A DNA stretch of 64,000 bases from Mesorhizobium sp. B2-7-1 (lineage in GTDB: Bacteria > Pseudomonadota > Alphaproteobacteria > Rhizobiales > Rhizobiaceae), in NCBI RefSeq assembly GCF_006440735.1, contig NZ_VFUA01000021.1, positions 1-64,000 of the forward strand, read 5' to 3'. A program made the position numbers and the translations under genes. Of this stretch, positions 1-9,512 are shown in pieces. The stretch's first letter is position 1. Each line of letters opens with the position of its first letter. The notes under the pieces are model-generated. The model was not told the origin of the DNA and ran no database searches. It saw only the letters and a list, made by a program, of their open reading frames with translations.

Positions 1-1127
1 ATGCCGAGCACGACATTGGCATCCGTCACCGTCGGCTCGGTGCCGCCCTGGCCGTAGCAGGCAGGACCCGGCCGGGCGCCAGCGCTGCGTGGGCCGACCT
101 GCAGCAGACCGCCTTCGTCGACGAAGGCGATCGAGCCGCCGCCGGCGCCGCCCGAGCGCACGTCGACCTTGGGAATGCCGAGCGAATCGTCATGGATCAT
201 GCTGTCCGGCGTGACGATGATCTGGTGGTCGCGCAGCGCCGAGACGTCGAAGGTGGTGCCGCCCATGTCGCCGACGATGATGTCGGGCTCGTCGGACAGC
301 GCCAGTGCGGCCATCGGCGCCAGCGTCGGGCCGGACATGACGCTGTAGATCGGCTTCCGGATCATGTCGGCCAAAGGCATCATGCCGCCGACGCAATTGG
401 CAAGCAGCAGCTCGCCTTCGAAACCCTCCTCGTCGAGCGCCGTCTTCAGCTTCTCGATATAGGTCCGCACGATCGGATTGATAGAGGCGTCGATCGCGGC
501 CGCGATGATGCGCTTGTATTCGCGCGGCATCGGGTTGATCTCATGGCTGAGCGTCACCGGAATACCCGGCAGCTCTTTCTCCAGGATCTCGCGCACGGCG
601 AGCTCATGCGCCGGGTTGACCACCGACCACAAGAGGCCGACGGCGATCGCCTCGACGCCGAGGCCGCGGAATTCGGCGGCGGCCTTGCGCACGTCGTCCA
701 GCGACAGCGGCGCGAGTTCGCGGCCACGCGCATCGATGCGCCCGGCGACGGTTTTGGTGAGATGGCGCGGCACATAGGGATCGGGATAGTTCAGCCGCCA
801 TTGGAAAGCGCCTTTGCGCGGACCTTCGCGCAGCACCAGTATGTCCTGGTGGCCGGCGGTCAGGATGAGGCCGACCTTGACCGTCTTGCGCTCGACCAGC
901 GCGTTGGTCGACACGGTCGAGCCGTGCACGACGAGGTCGATCTCTCTCATGAAGTCGGCGCCGCTGAGCCCATAGCCCTCGGCCGCGACATGCAGCACGT
1001 TGATGAAGCCTTTCTCGAATTCGCCCGGCGTCGTCGGCGACTTGAAGATGGCGATCTCACCCTTGCTGTTCGAGACGAGACAATCGGTGAAGGTGCCGCC
1101 GATATCGATGCAAACTTGATAGGCCAT
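1..1127 (-). CDS. Hydantoinase/oxoprolinase A-type subunit, C-terminus outside window
   Basis: This is the N-terminal ~375 residues of a HyuA/OXP-A family protein, which hydrolyses cyclic amides such as hydantoins or 5-oxoproline using ATP and normally pairs with a B subunit. The start reads MAYQVCIDIGGTFTD, the actin-like phosphate-binding motif of the family. HGSTVSTNAL, GDMGGTTFDVS and a GPACYGQGG block follow in the usual order. The reading frame is open to base 1, so the C-terminus and any hyuB partner lie outside. It is the last visible gene of an operon running from 5868 and starts 26 bp after the upstream permease. Its presence in an importer operon suggests that the imported molecule has a cyclic amide bond; the substrate is unknown. 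Confidence 0.88.
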   Translation of the reverse strand, partial: MAYQVCIDIGGTFTDCLVSNSKGEIAIFKSPTTPGEFEKGFINVLHVAAEGYGLSGADFMREIDLVVHGSTVSTNALVERKTVKVGLILTAGHQDILVLREGPRKGAFQWRLNYPDPYVPRHLTKTVAGRIDARGRELAPLSLDDVRKAAAEFRGLGVEAIAVGLLWSVVNPAHELAVREILEKELPGIPVTLSHEINPMPREYKRIIAAAIDASINPIVRTYIEKLKTALDEEGFEGELLLANCVGGMMPLADMIRKPIYSVMSGPTLAPMAALALSDEPDIIVGDMGGTTFDVSALRDHQIIVTPDSMIHDDSLGIPKVDVRSGGAGGGSIAFVDEGGLLQVGPRSAGARPGPACYGQGGTEPTVTDANVVLG

Positions 1128-1153
1128 ACGAGCTTCCCGAAAGAGTTGGAGTA

Positions 1154-2143
1154 TCAGCGCCTGGCTTCGTCGCGATTGACGATCAGGCTGACGATGATGA
1201 TGACGCCCAGGCAGATCTGCTGCAGGTAGCCGTCGATCTGGACGAGGTTCATGCCGTTGGAGAGCACGGTGACGAACAGCGCGCCGAGCACGGCGGCGCC
1301 CACGCCGCCCTCCCCGCGCGCCAGCCGAACGCCGCCGACGACGGCCGCCGCGATTGCTTCCAGCGTGAGATTGCCGCCGAGATTGGGTTCGCCCGAACCG
1401 GTACGCGCGGTGAGCAGAAGCGCGCCGAGCGCGGCGAGCAGCGCGCACAGAACGTAGGCCAACACCAGCACCGGCACGGTGCGGATGCCCGCCGCGACCG
1501 CCGCCCTTGGATTGGCGCCGATGATGTAGAGACTGCGGCCGAAGCGCGTCGCCTTGAGCACGAGGAACAACAGCACGAACACCAGGGCGGCGATCCAGAT
1601 CGGCATCGGAATCGAGAGCAGCGATCCCTGCGCGAATTCGGCGGTGAGGCTCTTCGGCAGGCCGGTGACGGGGAAGCCGCCGCTGATCGTGGAGGCGAAG
1701 GCCAGCACCATGTTGGCCATGCCGAGCGTCGTCACCAGCGGGTTGATGCCGATGCCGGCGATGAGCACGCCGTTGGCGAGGCCGATCGCGCCGGCGATCA
1801 GCGCGGCGGCGCCGACGCCGTAGAGGATCGAGGCATCGCCACCGCCCATCGCCACCATCGCCATCGAGGCGGCGACGCTGACCAGCGAAACGGTGTAGCC
1901 GAGAGAGAGATCGAAGCCGCGGGTCAGAAGCACCATGGTCTGCGCCATGGCGAAGATGGCGAGATAGCTCGCCTGCAGCGCGATGTTGCGGAAATTGCCG
2001 AGGGACAGAACACGCGGCTCGACCAGGCCGAACAGGATGAGCACGACGACGATAGCAATCGGCAGCCGCGCGGCGCGCAGCACATCCCTCGGTGAGAGGC
2101 CGGAGAGCTGAGCCATCGGTTGTGTCTTGGCCTCCATGCTCAT
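1154..2143 (-). CDS. Ribose-type ABC importer permease (second copy in operon)
   Basis: An integral membrane permease of the RbsC/AraH family (BPD_transp_2), about 329 residues, with the alternating hydrophobic helices of the family and the conserved stretch LGMANMVLAFAST followed by the late glycine-rich EAIAAAVVGGV segment. The ATG at 2143 is chosen because it overlaps the stop of the upstream permease by four bases (ATGA), which indicates translational coupling; a longer frame upstream lies inside that neighbour and is not credible. With the gene at 2140-3165 it probably forms a heterodimeric channel. The substrate class is sugar-like or small polar molecules, not further defined. Confidence 0.9.
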   Translation of the reverse strand: MSMEAKTQPMAQLSGLSPRDVLRAARLPIAIVVVLILFGLVEPRVLSLGNFRNIALQASYLAIFAMAQTMVLLTRGFDLSLGYTVSLVSVAASMAMVAMGGGDASILYGVGAAALIAGAIGLANGVLIAGIGINPLVTTLGMANMVLAFASTISGGFPVTGLPKSLTAEFAQGSLLSIPMPIWIAALVFVLLFLVLKATRFGRSLYIIGANPRAAVAAGIRTVPVLVLAYVLCALLAALGALLLTARTGSGEPNLGGNLTLEAIAAAVVGGVRLARGEGGVGAAVLGALFVTVLSNGMNLVQIDGYLQQICLGVIIIVSLIVNRDEARR

Positions 2144-3165
2144 GACTGCCGCTTCCTCAGCAGAAGCCGTTCGATGGCCAAGGCTATGATCAAAACGGCG
2201 CCGAGCACCAGCGTTTGATATCTGCTGTCGACCTGCACCAGGTTCATCGCGTTGGCGATGACCGACAGGAACAGCGCTGCAAGCGCCACCAATTCCGCGC
2301 GACCGACACCGCCGCGCAGCGAGACGCCACCGATGACGGCAGCGGCAATGGTTTCGAGCGCCAGCGTCCCGCCTATGGTGGATTGGCCGGAGCCGAGCCG
2401 TGACGTCATCAGGTAGCCGGTGAGCGCCGCGAGCAAGCCGGCGAGCATATAGGCCGCGATCAGCGTGCGGCCTGTCGCAACGCCCGACAGACGCGCCGAG
2501 CGTTGGTCGCTGCCCACCGCATAGATATGGCGGCCAAGCGCGGTGAAACGCTGCATGACGATGCAGGCGGCAAGGACGCCAAGCGCTGCCCAAAGCACGA
2601 TCGGCAGGCCCAGGAACTGGCCGCGCCCAACATTGGCGACGAAGGAATCGGTGACGCCGTAGATCGGAATGCCTTGCGTGAAATAGAGCGCGATGCCCAT
2701 CAGCACCGACATCATCGCCAGCGTCACCATGAAGGGCGAGAGCGAAAAGGCCGAAACCAGACCGGCATTGACGAGCCCGACAAGCGCCCCGACGCCGAGC
2801 GCGATCACCAGCGAGGCGATGATGACGGCGAGTTCCATGCCGGGAAAATAGCCGTTGCCGACCAGCATCACCGCTGCCGTCACCACGGAGGTCGCCGCCA
2901 CCACCGCGCCCACCGAAAGATCGAAGCCGCCGGCCGTCATCACCAGCATCTGCGCCAGCGACGGAATGAGCAGCAGCGCGAAGTTGCGCATGACATTGAG
3001 CAGGTTGAGCCGGTTGAGGAAGCGCGGCTCGATCAACGCCGTCGCGACCACCGCCACGACCAGGAAGGTGATGACGATGCCGCCCTGCATGAGAAAGCGG
3101 TCGAGCCGGCTCGCGCGGTGCGATGGCGCGTTGGCAACGGTCATGGTCGCCGTCTCAGAGCTCAT
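2140..3165 (-). CDS. Ribose-type ABC importer permease (first copy in operon)
   Basis: A 341-residue BPD_transp_2 permease. It has a polar N-terminus, a first membrane helix around residues 28-47, and the family segments AGGFDLSVGAVVAAT and ETIAAAVIGGVSLRGG, which match RbsC-like proteins. It overlaps the ATPase stop by four bases upstream and the second permease start by four bases downstream, so all three are coupled. Two distinct permeases rather than one homodimeric permease is common in sugar importers of rhizobia. The function is sure at family level only. Confidence 0.91.
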   Translation of the reverse strand: MSSETATMTVANAPSHRASRLDRFLMQGGIVITFLVVAVVATALIEPRFLNRLNLLNVMRNFALLLIPSLAQMLVMTAGGFDLSVGAVVAATSVVTAAVMLVGNGYFPGMELAVIIASLVIALGVGALVGLVNAGLVSAFSLSPFMVTLAMMSVLMGIALYFTQGIPIYGVTDSFVANVGRGQFLGLPIVLWAALGVLAACIVMQRFTALGRHIYAVGSDQRSARLSGVATGRTLIAAYMLAGLLAALTGYLMTSRLGSGQSTIGGTLALETIAAAVIGGVSLRGGVGRAELVALAALFLSVIANAMNLVQVDSRYQTLVLGAVLIIALAIERLLLRKRQS

Positions 3166-4649
3166 GCGCGCCCTCCGAAATAATGCGACAGCACCTGGGC
3201 TTCGCTGAGCTCATGCTGGGCAAGCTCGGCGACGACCTTGCCCTCGTGCATGACATAGACCCGCGAGGCGAGATTAATCAGTTCCGGCAATTCGGACGTC
3301 GAGACGACGACCGAGGCGCCGGCCTCGACCAGCGACTTGATGAGATTGTAGACATCGGCCTTGGCGCCGACGTCGATACCGACGGTCGGTTCGTCGAACA
3401 GGTAGACGTCGAAGGGCTTCATCAGGCCGCGCGCCAGCATCAGCTTCTGCTGGTTGCCGCCGGAGAAGGCGGAGGCCTTGCGCTCGGGCGCCATCGGCCT
3501 CAGCGCGAGATTGCCGAGCGGTGCCCTAATCGCTTCGTTTTCGCGCCAGAATTTCAGCAGCGGTCCGGACGACAATTCCGGCAGGTCGAGCGAGCTCATG
3601 GTCGCGTTCTCGCGTGCCGGACGCGCCAGCGCGAGGCCTTCCGAGCCGCGATCGGCAGGGAAATAGCAGACATTGGCGGCAAGCATCGAGGTGGGCGTCG
3701 GTCGCTCGACCGGCTTGTCGCCCAAAGTGATCGTACCCGCCTCGACAGTCTCAAGGCCGAAGACGGCGCGACAGAGCTCGCTGCGCCCGCAACCGACGAG
3801 GCCGGCGAGACCCACCACCTCGCCGGCGCGCGCCGTGAAGGAGGCGCTGATGACGGAGTGTTTTTCGGTCGTCAGGTCGCGCACTTCGAGCCTGACCGCG
3901 CCGGGCTTGTGGTCGATCTTCGGAAAGAGCTGCTCGACGGGACGACCGACCATCATCTCGATCAGCCCCTCGTCTGAAATCTCGGCGGTGACGACGGTGC
4001 CGATCTTCTTGCCGCCGCGCAGCACGGTGACGCGGTCGGAAAGATTGCGGATCTCGCTCATGCGGTGCGAGACATAGATGATGCCGACGCCGCGCGCCTT
4101 GAGCAGCGCTATCGCGTTGAACAATTTCTCCGCCTCGCCATCGGTAAGCGATGCGGTCGGCTCGTCGAGGATGAGCACCTTCGGGCGCATGCGCAGCGCC
4201 TTGGCGATCTCGACCATCTGCTTTTGCGCGCGCGACAGGAAGGCGACCTTCTCGTCGAGCGGCAGATGGAAGCCGAGACTGTCCAGCAGCTCGGCTGCGG
4301 CCTGCCGCATCTGCTTGCGTTTTAAGAAGAGGCCGGACGACTGCTCCCGGCCGAGGAAGATGTTCTCGACCACGGTGAGGTCGGGCACCAGGCTGAATTC
4401 CTGAAAGACCGCGGCGATGCCGATCTCCTGCGCCACCTGCGGCGTCAGGCTGGTGATGGTGCGGCCGTTGATGCGGTAGACGCCTTCGGCCCATGGGAAA
4501 GTGCCGGCAATGAGATTGATGAGCGTCGACTTGCCGGCGCCGTTCTCGCCAAGCAACGCATGGACCTCGCCCTCGTTGAGGGAGAAGTCGACATTGTCGA
4601 GCGCGGCGATGCCGCGGAATCTCTTGGTGAACCCTGTAACTTCCAGCAT
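3162..4649 (-). CDS. Sugar-type ABC importer ATPase, two fused nucleotide-binding domains
   Basis: An RbsA/XylG-type ATPase of about 495 residues with two ABC domains in one chain. Domain 1 has Walker A GENGAGKST (residues 34-42), signature LSRAQKQ and Walker B LILDEPTASL. Domain 2 has the degenerate Walker A GLVGCGRSE that is usual for this family, signature FSGGNQQK and Walker B LFDEPTVGID. I place the start at the ATG at 4649 (MLEVTGFTKRF). An in-frame start at 4697 would add 16 residues encoded partly by an intergenic rhizobial palindrome, and family members begin at the equivalent of 4649. It energises the two downstream permeases. Confidence 0.92.
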   Translation of the reverse strand: MLEVTGFTKRFRGIAALDNVDFSLNEGEVHALLGENGAGKSTLINLIAGTFPWAEGVYRINGRTITSLTPQVAQEIGIAAVFQEFSLVPDLTVVENIFLGREQSSGLFLKRKQMRQAAAELLDSLGFHLPLDEKVAFLSRAQKQMVEIAKALRMRPKVLILDEPTASLTDGEAEKLFNAIALLKARGVGIIYVSHRMSEIRNLSDRVTVLRGGKKIGTVVTAEISDEGLIEMMVGRPVEQLFPKIDHKPGAVRLEVRDLTTEKHSVISASFTARAGEVVGLAGLVGCGRSELCRAVFGLETVEAGTITLGDKPVERPTPTSMLAANVCYFPADRGSEGLALARPARENATMSSLDLPELSSGPLLKFWRENEAIRAPLGNLALRPMAPERKASAFSGGNQQKLMLARGLMKPFDVYLFDEPTVGIDVGAKADVYNLIKSLVEAGASVVVSTSELPELINLASRVYVMHEGKVVAELAQHELSEAQVLSHYFGGRA

Positions 4650-4673
4650 CTCGTCCAAAGGCCCAAAGCCGGC

Positions 4674-4725
4674 AGGAGCAATTCGAGCAAACTGCACGGC
4701 GGTTCGCCCGGAATTGCGTCAAGTC
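4674..4725. repeat. Rhizobial intergenic palindrome, GCAATTC type
   Basis: GCAATTC (4678-4684) is answered by GAATTGC (4711-4717), with a GC-rich middle. The overall pattern resembles the copy at 47405-47471 (GCAATTCC/GGAATTGC). Such elements are common between genes of Mesorhizobium and relatives. It lies between the binding-protein gene and the ATPase gene and may limit downstream expression by RNA folding. Confidence 0.6.
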
Positions 4726-4809
4726 GCCTGACCGCCTTCTGCAAGGCGGCCAGGCCGGGAGGATCGCGATTTAATCGCGAAGCTGAAGGCCGCGCCGGCG
4801 GCCTCGCCA

Positions 4810-5868
4810 CTATTCGACCGAGAACACCGGGCGCCAGTTGTCCGGCGCGAAGATCTGGGTCGTGTCGATCTTGTCGACATTGTCCTTGGTAACGATGCCG
4901 GGGGCAACCAGCAGGACCTTTTCGTGATCCTTCTTCTCCAGCGCGCGCACCGCGAGGTCGACGCCGATGCGTCCCATGATGACCGGATACTCGGTGGCGA
5001 AGCCCAGCACCGAGCCGTCCTTGACGGCCTTCAGCATGGTCTGGTTTTCGTAGGAGGACATGATGGTCACGTTGCTCAAGCCGGCGTCGGCGACCGCGCC
5101 GATCGCTGCTTCCGCCGTCGGTGCGCCGCCCCAGATGACGTTGACGTCCGGATGGGTCTGCAGCGCATCCTCGACCAGTTTGAGCTGTGCCGGCACGCTG
5201 GCCTCGCCGAACATCTCGCCGACCAGCTTGATGTTGCCGGTCTTGGTGCTGTCGCGGAAGCCGTTCATGTAGGTCTCGGCCCAGCCGCTGCCCTGCGGTC
5301 CAGGGAACGCCACGGCGGTGCCCTGCTTGTCGCCCAGATACTTCTTCACATACTCGCCGGTCTGAAAACCCTTCTGATAGAAATCAGGCGTGATGCGGGC
5401 GGTGATCGGCGTCTCCAGGATCGGATTGGCGACGGCGATGTTGACGATGCCCTTGCCCATGCCCTCGTTGATCTTGGCGGCCACGCCGGCTTCCGAAATC
5501 GCCGAGACCAGAATGGCGTCGGCACCGGAGGCGACGCAGTCGTCATATTGCGAGATCTGCTTCGGCAGGGCCGTGTATCCACCCGCCTGCAACACCGTCA
5601 CCTTGACGCCGAGGCGCTTGGCTTCCTCGACGATGCCATAATCCACCGAGACCCAGTAGCTGTCCTGGAGATGCGGGAAGAGCACGCAGAGCTTCCAGGG
5701 TTTTTCCGCCTTGTCGAGCGGCTTGTACTCGATCTCTCCTACATTCTTCAGATCGCCGTCCTTGGCCGAGGCGATCTTGAACGGCCACCAGTCGGCTGCA
5801 TGCGCCATGCCGGCCGACAGCACCGTCGCCGACAGCGCCAAAGCCAGTGATTTTCTCAATCCACTCAT
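4810..5868 (-). CDS. Periplasmic substrate-binding protein, TorT-like
   Basis: A 352-residue periplasmic-binding-protein family protein with a clear Sec signal peptide (MSGLRKSL, hydrophobic core, cleavage near AHA-ADWW at about residue 24). The mature part resembles TorT-type proteins: WKLCVLFPHLQDSYW, then YGIVEEAKRLGVKVTV and GADAILVSAIS. TorT itself senses TMAO in a two-component system, but here the gene heads an operon with an ATPase and two permeases, so it is the importer's receptor. The ATG at 5868 has GGGAGA just upstream. Paired operator-like sites lie at 5938 and 6001. The ligand is unknown; a small amine or polyol are both possible. Confidence 0.9.
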   Translation of the reverse strand: MSGLRKSLALALSATVLSAGMAHAADWWPFKIASAKDGDLKNVGEIEYKPLDKAEKPWKLCVLFPHLQDSYWVSVDYGIVEEAKRLGVKVTVLQAGGYTALPKQISQYDDCVASGADAILVSAISEAGVAAKINEGMGKGIVNIAVANPILETPITARITPDFYQKGFQTGEYVKKYLGDKQGTAVAFPGPQGSGWAETYMNGFRDSTKTGNIKLVGEMFGEASVPAQLKLVEDALQTHPDVNVIWGGAPTAEAAIGAVADAGLSNVTIMSSYENQTMLKAVKDGSVLGFATEYPVIMGRIGVDLAVRALEKKDHEKVLLVAPGIVTKDNVDKIDTTQIFAPDNWRPVFSVE

Positions 5869-5937
5869 ATCAGTCTCCCATTTTTTCAGCGCCCAGGCGG
5901 GCCAGAATTTTCTCAATTTCGGCTTTGATTGCCTATT

Positions 5938-6012
5938 TTGTATCCAATTGCCACTTCTGTGTTGGCATTTCATAACGTCAAGCGACGAATTGCAACAAGA
6001 ATGTATCCAATT
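5938..6012. promoter_or_regulatory. Paired ATTGTATCCAAT-type operator, copy 1
   Basis: TTGTATCCAATT at 5938-5949 and ATGTATCCAATT at 6001-6012 are in the same orientation. Their GTATCC cores start at 5940 and 6003, 63 bp apart. They lie upstream of the importer operon starting at 5868. The same pair with the same spacing recurs at 9513-9588 and 13534-13607. The half symmetry ATTG-N4-CAAT fits a GntR/FadR-type dimer site. The binding protein is inferred to be the GntR at 14257. Confidence 0.65.
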
Positions 6013-6026
6013 CGATAGAAACTTAC

Positions 6027-6040
6027 ATCTTATATCTTAT
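6027..6040. promoter_or_regulatory. Tandem ATCTTAT direct repeat
   Basis: Two adjoining ATCTTAT units (6027-6033 and 6034-6040) lie in the intergenic region between the aminotransferase end (6084) and the importer operon start (5868). ATCTTAT also occurs at 17868-17874 and a related CTTATAAG palindrome at 7563-7572, so this may be a second regulator's site on the importer promoter. Confidence 0.35.
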
Positions 6041-6083
6041 GTGTCAACGCGAGAATGAGCGACTCCCATCTGCGCTAAGTCCT

Positions 6084-7460
6084 TCAGCCCTGCGGGTGGA
6101 CCTGCGGCAAGGCCGCGTCGAGCGAGCGCTGGAACGCATCGACCAATGCGTCGACCTGCGCCTCGGTGATGATCAGCGGCGGACAGAAGGCAATCGCGTC
6201 GCCCATGTTGCGCGAGATGACGCCGTTCTGCTGCAGCAGGCCGTTGACCAGCGCGCCGAGCGCCGCCGGCTTGCCCCATGGCGCCTTGCTCGCTTTGTCG
6301 GCGACGAGCTCCACGGCGGCGATCAGACCGACGCCGCGCACCTCGCCCACCAGCGGATGCGAGGCGAGCTTGCGCAGCCGCGCCTGCAGATGCGCGCCGA
6401 CCTTGCGCGCATTGCCGACGAGGTCGCGCTCCTCGATGAGCTTGATGTTCTCCAGCGCGACGGCCGCGGCGACCGGATGACCGCCGCCGGTGAAGCCGTG
6501 GCCGAAGGTGCCGATGCGGTCGCTCTCGTCGGCGATCGGCTCGAACACCTTGTCGTTGATGATGAGTGCCGAGATCGGCAGGTAGGAGGAGGAGATCTGC
6601 TTCGACAGCACCATGATGTCGGGCTTCATGCCGAAGGTCTGCGAGCCAAACATCTCGCCTGTCCGGCCAAAACCGCAAATCACCTCGTCGGCCACAAGCA
6701 GGATGTCGTATTTGGCCAGCACTGCCTGGATCTTTTCCCAATAGCCGGCAGGCGGCACGACGACGCCGCCGGCGCCCATGATCGGCTCGCCGATGAAGGC
6801 GGCGATCGTTTCAGGCCCCTCGGCAAGGATGAGCTGTTCCAGCTCATCGGCGAGCCGTGCGGAGAACTGCTCTTCGCTCTCGCCGGCCTGAGCGTCGCGC
6901 CAGTGATGCGGCGTCGAGGTGTGCAGGATATTGGCGATCGGCAGGTCGAAGGAGAGATGATTGGTGGGCAGCCCGGTCAGGCTCGCCGAGGCGATGGTGA
7001 CGCCATGATAGCCACGCTTGCGGCTGATGATCTTCTTGCGTGCCGGCTGGCCGAGCGCGTTCGACCGGTACCAGATCATCTTGATCGCGGTATCGTTGGC
7101 CTCGGAACCGGAATTGGTGAAATAGGCCTTGCTCATCGGCACCGGCGCCATCTGCACTAGTTGCTCGGCAAGGTCGATCAGCGGCGAATGAGCCTTGGAG
7201 CCGAAGTCGTGATAGAAGGGCAGCTTCGACATCTGCCTTGTCGCAGCGTCCACCAGCCGTTTTTCCGAGAAGCCGACGGCGACGCTCCACAAGCCCGCCA
7301 TCGCCTCGATGTAGCGATTGCCGGCAAGGTCCTCGACATAGATGCCATCGCCCTTTTCAATCACCAGTGGCCCGGTTTCCTGATGCTTGCGGGCATTGGT
7401 GTAGCCGTGCAGGTGGTAGCGGATGTCGCGGGCTTCGGGGGAATTCGGTCTGGCGTCCAT
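6084..7460 (-). CDS. Class III aminotransferase (omega-amino acid/amine:pyruvate type)
   Basis: A PLP-dependent fold-type I transaminase of 458 residues, full length for the omega-transaminase family. Visible motifs are NSGSEAND (116-123), the PLP-ring aspartate in ADEVICGFGRTG (D258) and the Schiff-base lysine in LSKQISSSY (K287). It should move an amino group from an omega-amino acid or amine to pyruvate or another keto acid. The ATG at 7460 has AGGAG six bases upstream. The gene is divergent from the GntR gene at 7625 across a palindromic site. A close paralogue is at 16453-17820. The amino donor cannot be told. Confidence 0.92.
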   Translation of the reverse strand: MDARPNSPEARDIRYHLHGYTNARKHQETGPLVIEKGDGIYVEDLAGNRYIEAMAGLWSVAVGFSEKRLVDAATRQMSKLPFYHDFGSKAHSPLIDLAEQLVQMAPVPMSKAYFTNSGSEANDTAIKMIWYRSNALGQPARKKIISRKRGYHGVTIASASLTGLPTNHLSFDLPIANILHTSTPHHWRDAQAGESEEQFSARLADELEQLILAEGPETIAAFIGEPIMGAGGVVVPPAGYWEKIQAVLAKYDILLVADEVICGFGRTGEMFGSQTFGMKPDIMVLSKQISSSYLPISALIINDKVFEPIADESDRIGTFGHGFTGGGHPVAAAVALENIKLIEERDLVGNARKVGAHLQARLRKLASHPLVGEVRGVGLIAAVELVADKASKAPWGKPAALGALVNGLLQQNGVISRNMGDAIAFCPPLIITEAQVDALVDAFQRSLDAALPQVHPQG

Positions 7461-7562
7461 GACGGCTCCTGTCTGCAGGCGTCCAAGCGGGAATTGCCCT
7501 GCCTACCCCTCGTTCAGGGGTCGCAGTTCCCTCTTGCATTATGCTGTTTGATGCATCATGTT

Positions 7563-7572
7563 TCTTATAAGA
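7563..7572. promoter_or_regulatory. TCTTATAAGA palindrome between divergent genes
   Basis: A perfect 10-bp palindrome lies in the 164-bp gap between the aminotransferase start (7460) and the GntR start (7625). Its CTTATAAG core recurs in the palindrome at 17875-17886, in front of the second aminotransferase and the transketolase. It is probably an operator for the adjacent FCD-type GntR protein, controlling both divergent genes. Confidence 0.5.
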
Positions 7573-7624
7573 TATACTGTCAAGCCTTTTTGGGACGACA
7601 GCCAAAAAACGGGACGGGAACGGC

Positions 7625-8314
7625 ATGGCGAGCTTCAGCTTCGAAACGCTCGAGCGCGAAAACCTCGGCGAGACCGTCTATGCGCGCGTCGCCGAGGCGC
7701 TGATCAAGGGACGCTTCGCGCCGGATGCCAGGCTGACCATCCGCGACCTCGCCCAGTCGCTTGGAACCAGCGTCACGCCGGTGCGCGACGCTATCCTGCG
7801 CCTGATCCAGGACGAAGCCTTGGTGCAGAAATCGGCGCGCGAGGTACGCGTTCCCATCATCACGTTGGAACGCTATCGCGAGATCCGCCAGATCAGGCTG
7901 AAGCTCGAAGGGCTTGCCGCGCGCGAGGCAGCGCTCAAGGCGACAGCTAAGGATATCGAGCGGCTGCGCGATTTGATTGCACGCAACGAGCGCGCGATCG
8001 CCGACAGGAATTGGACCGAAGGGCTGGAGCTTAACCAGACCTTCCACTTCGCGCTTGCCGACATCGGCGACATGGTGGTGCTGCGCGGCATCCTGAACCG
8101 GCTTTGGCTGCAGATGGGACCGCTGATCGCGGAATCCTACCACGAAGGCGGCCGCGCCATGATCGACAATCACCACGCGGTTCTCGCCGCGGTCGAGAAG
8201 AAGGATGCCGATGCCGCCGAACGTGCGATCATCGCCGATATCACCGAGGGCGGAAACGTGATTCTCGAACGGCTGCTCGGCAGGCACGCCACCGACACGG
8301 CCAAGGCGGGCTGA
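7625..8314 (+). CDS. GntR-family regulator, FadR/FCD subfamily
   Basis: A 229-residue repressor-type protein. The N-terminal winged helix-turn-helix spans about residues 18-70 ([20 protein letters not shown]), followed by an all-helical FCD ligand-binding domain with the usual histidine-containing segments ([17 protein letters not shown]) that often hold a metal ion. It is the first gene of a two-gene unit with the FAD oxidoreductase, which starts two bases after its stop, and is divergent from the aminotransferase at 6084-7460. It shares the RDLAQ-LGTS-TPVR signature with the regulators at 20009 and 24088, so the three look like paralogues. The effector is probably a small carboxylate. Confidence 0.92.
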   Translation: MASFSFETLERENLGETVYARVAEALIKGRFAPDARLTIRDLAQSLGTSVTPVRDAILRLIQDEALVQKSAREVRVPIITLERYREIRQIRLKLEGLAAREAALKATAKDIERLRDLIARNERAIADRNWTEGLELNQTFHFALADIGDMVVLRGILNRLWLQMGPLIAESYHEGGRAMIDNHHAVLAAVEKKDADAAERAIIADITEGGNVILERLLGRHATDTAKAG

Positions 8315-8316
8315 GA

Positions 8317-9438
8317 ATGGAACAGATCGACTGCATCGTTGCCGGTGCCGGCGTCGTCGGCCTTGCAATTGCGCGCAAGATTGCCGCACGCGGGCTGGAC
8401 ACGCTGATCCTCGAGGCGGCGGATGCCATCGGCACCGAGACGAGCTCGCGCAATTCGGAAGTGATCCATGCCGGCATCTACTATCCGCAAGGATCGCTGA
8501 AGGCCCGGCTCTGCGTCGCCGGCCGCGACATGCTCTACCGCTACTGCTCCGAACGTTCGATTGCGCACCGCCGCTCCGGCAAGCTGATCGTCGCGACCGA
8601 CGAGACGCAGGAGCCGGTGTTGGCCGCCATTCGCGCCAGCGCCGCGGCCTGCGGCGTCGAGGATTTGCGCTACCTTTCCGCCGCGGAGGCGCAAGCCTTG
8701 GAACCGGCCCTGCATTGCACCGCCGCGCTCCTCTCGCCATCGACCGGCATCGTCGACAGCCACGGGCTGATGCTTGCCCTGCTCGGCGATGCCGAGGAGA
8801 ACAGCGCAATGCTGTCCCTCAACACCCGTATCGTCTCGGGCCGCGTCGAGGCCGATCGGATCGTGCTGCGGACAATGGATACGGCGAGCGGCGAAGAGTT
8901 CGAGATCGCTACATCACGCCTCATCAACGCGGCCGGTCTCGGCGCCGTGGCGTTGGCCGGCTCGCTCGAGGGATTTGACGGACAGTTCCTGCCGACGCTT
9001 CGCTACGCCAAGGGCAACTATTTCTCGGTTGCCGGGCGCGCGCCCTTTTCGCATCTTGTCTATCCGGTGCCCGAACCTGGCGGGCTCGGCGTCCATCTTA
9101 CCCTCGACCTTTCCGGCACCGCCCGTTTCGGACCGGATGTCGAGTGGATCGACGCCCTCGATTATCGCGTCGATCCGGCGCGCGGCGAACGCTTCTACGC
9201 CGCGATCCGCAAATACTGGCCTGGCCTGGCCGACGGCAGCCTGCAGGCCGCTTATAGCGGCATCCGGCCGAAGCTGTCAGGTCCGGGCGACGCCAACAGC
9301 GACTTCGTGATCCAGCATGCTGCGACGCACGGCATCGACGGCCTGCTCAACCTGTTCGGCATCGAAAGCCCGGGACTGACCTCCAGCCTGGCGATTGCCG
9401 AACATGTGACGCGCATTCTCGCACCTGAGACGGACTGA
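8317..9438 (+). CDS. FAD-dependent oxidoreductase, L-2-hydroxyglutarate oxidase-like
   Basis: A DAO-fold flavoprotein of 373 residues. The N-terminal dinucleotide motif GAGVVGLA (residues 10-17) is followed by [18 protein letters not shown], a hallmark of the LhgO/L2HGDH family that oxidises L-2-hydroxyglutarate to 2-oxoglutarate. LINAAGLGA and the C-terminal [18 protein letters not shown] also match. The ATG at 8317 is chosen because the upstream in-frame extension lies inside the GntR gene; the stop-to-start gap is two bases, so the two are co-transcribed. The substrate may be another 2-hydroxy acid given the aminotransferase context. Confidence 0.87.
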   Translation: MEQIDCIVAGAGVVGLAIARKIAARGLDTLILEAADAIGTETSSRNSEVIHAGIYYPQGSLKARLCVAGRDMLYRYCSERSIAHRRSGKLIVATDETQEPVLAAIRASAAACGVEDLRYLSAAEAQALEPALHCTAALLSPSTGIVDSHGLMLALLGDAEENSAMLSLNTRIVSGRVEADRIVLRTMDTASGEEFEIATSRLINAAGLGAVALAGSLEGFDGQFLPTLRYAKGNYFSVAGRAPFSHLVYPVPEPGGLGVHLTLDLSGTARFGPDVEWIDALDYRVDPARGERFYAAIRKYWPGLADGSLQAAYSGIRPKLSGPGDANSDFVIQHAATHGIDGLLNLFGIESPGLTSSLAIAEHVTRILAPETD

Positions 9439-9512
9439 CTGCGCCCACGCACGACCATCAAGGCCGGCCGATACCCGCGCGTCTATCTCGGCGAAAGGCT
9501 GACATATCCGCC

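Noticed and set aside
4650..4697. N-terminal extension of the first sugar ATPase
   Set aside because: The extra 16 codons overlap an intergenic palindrome and precede the normal family start at 4649.
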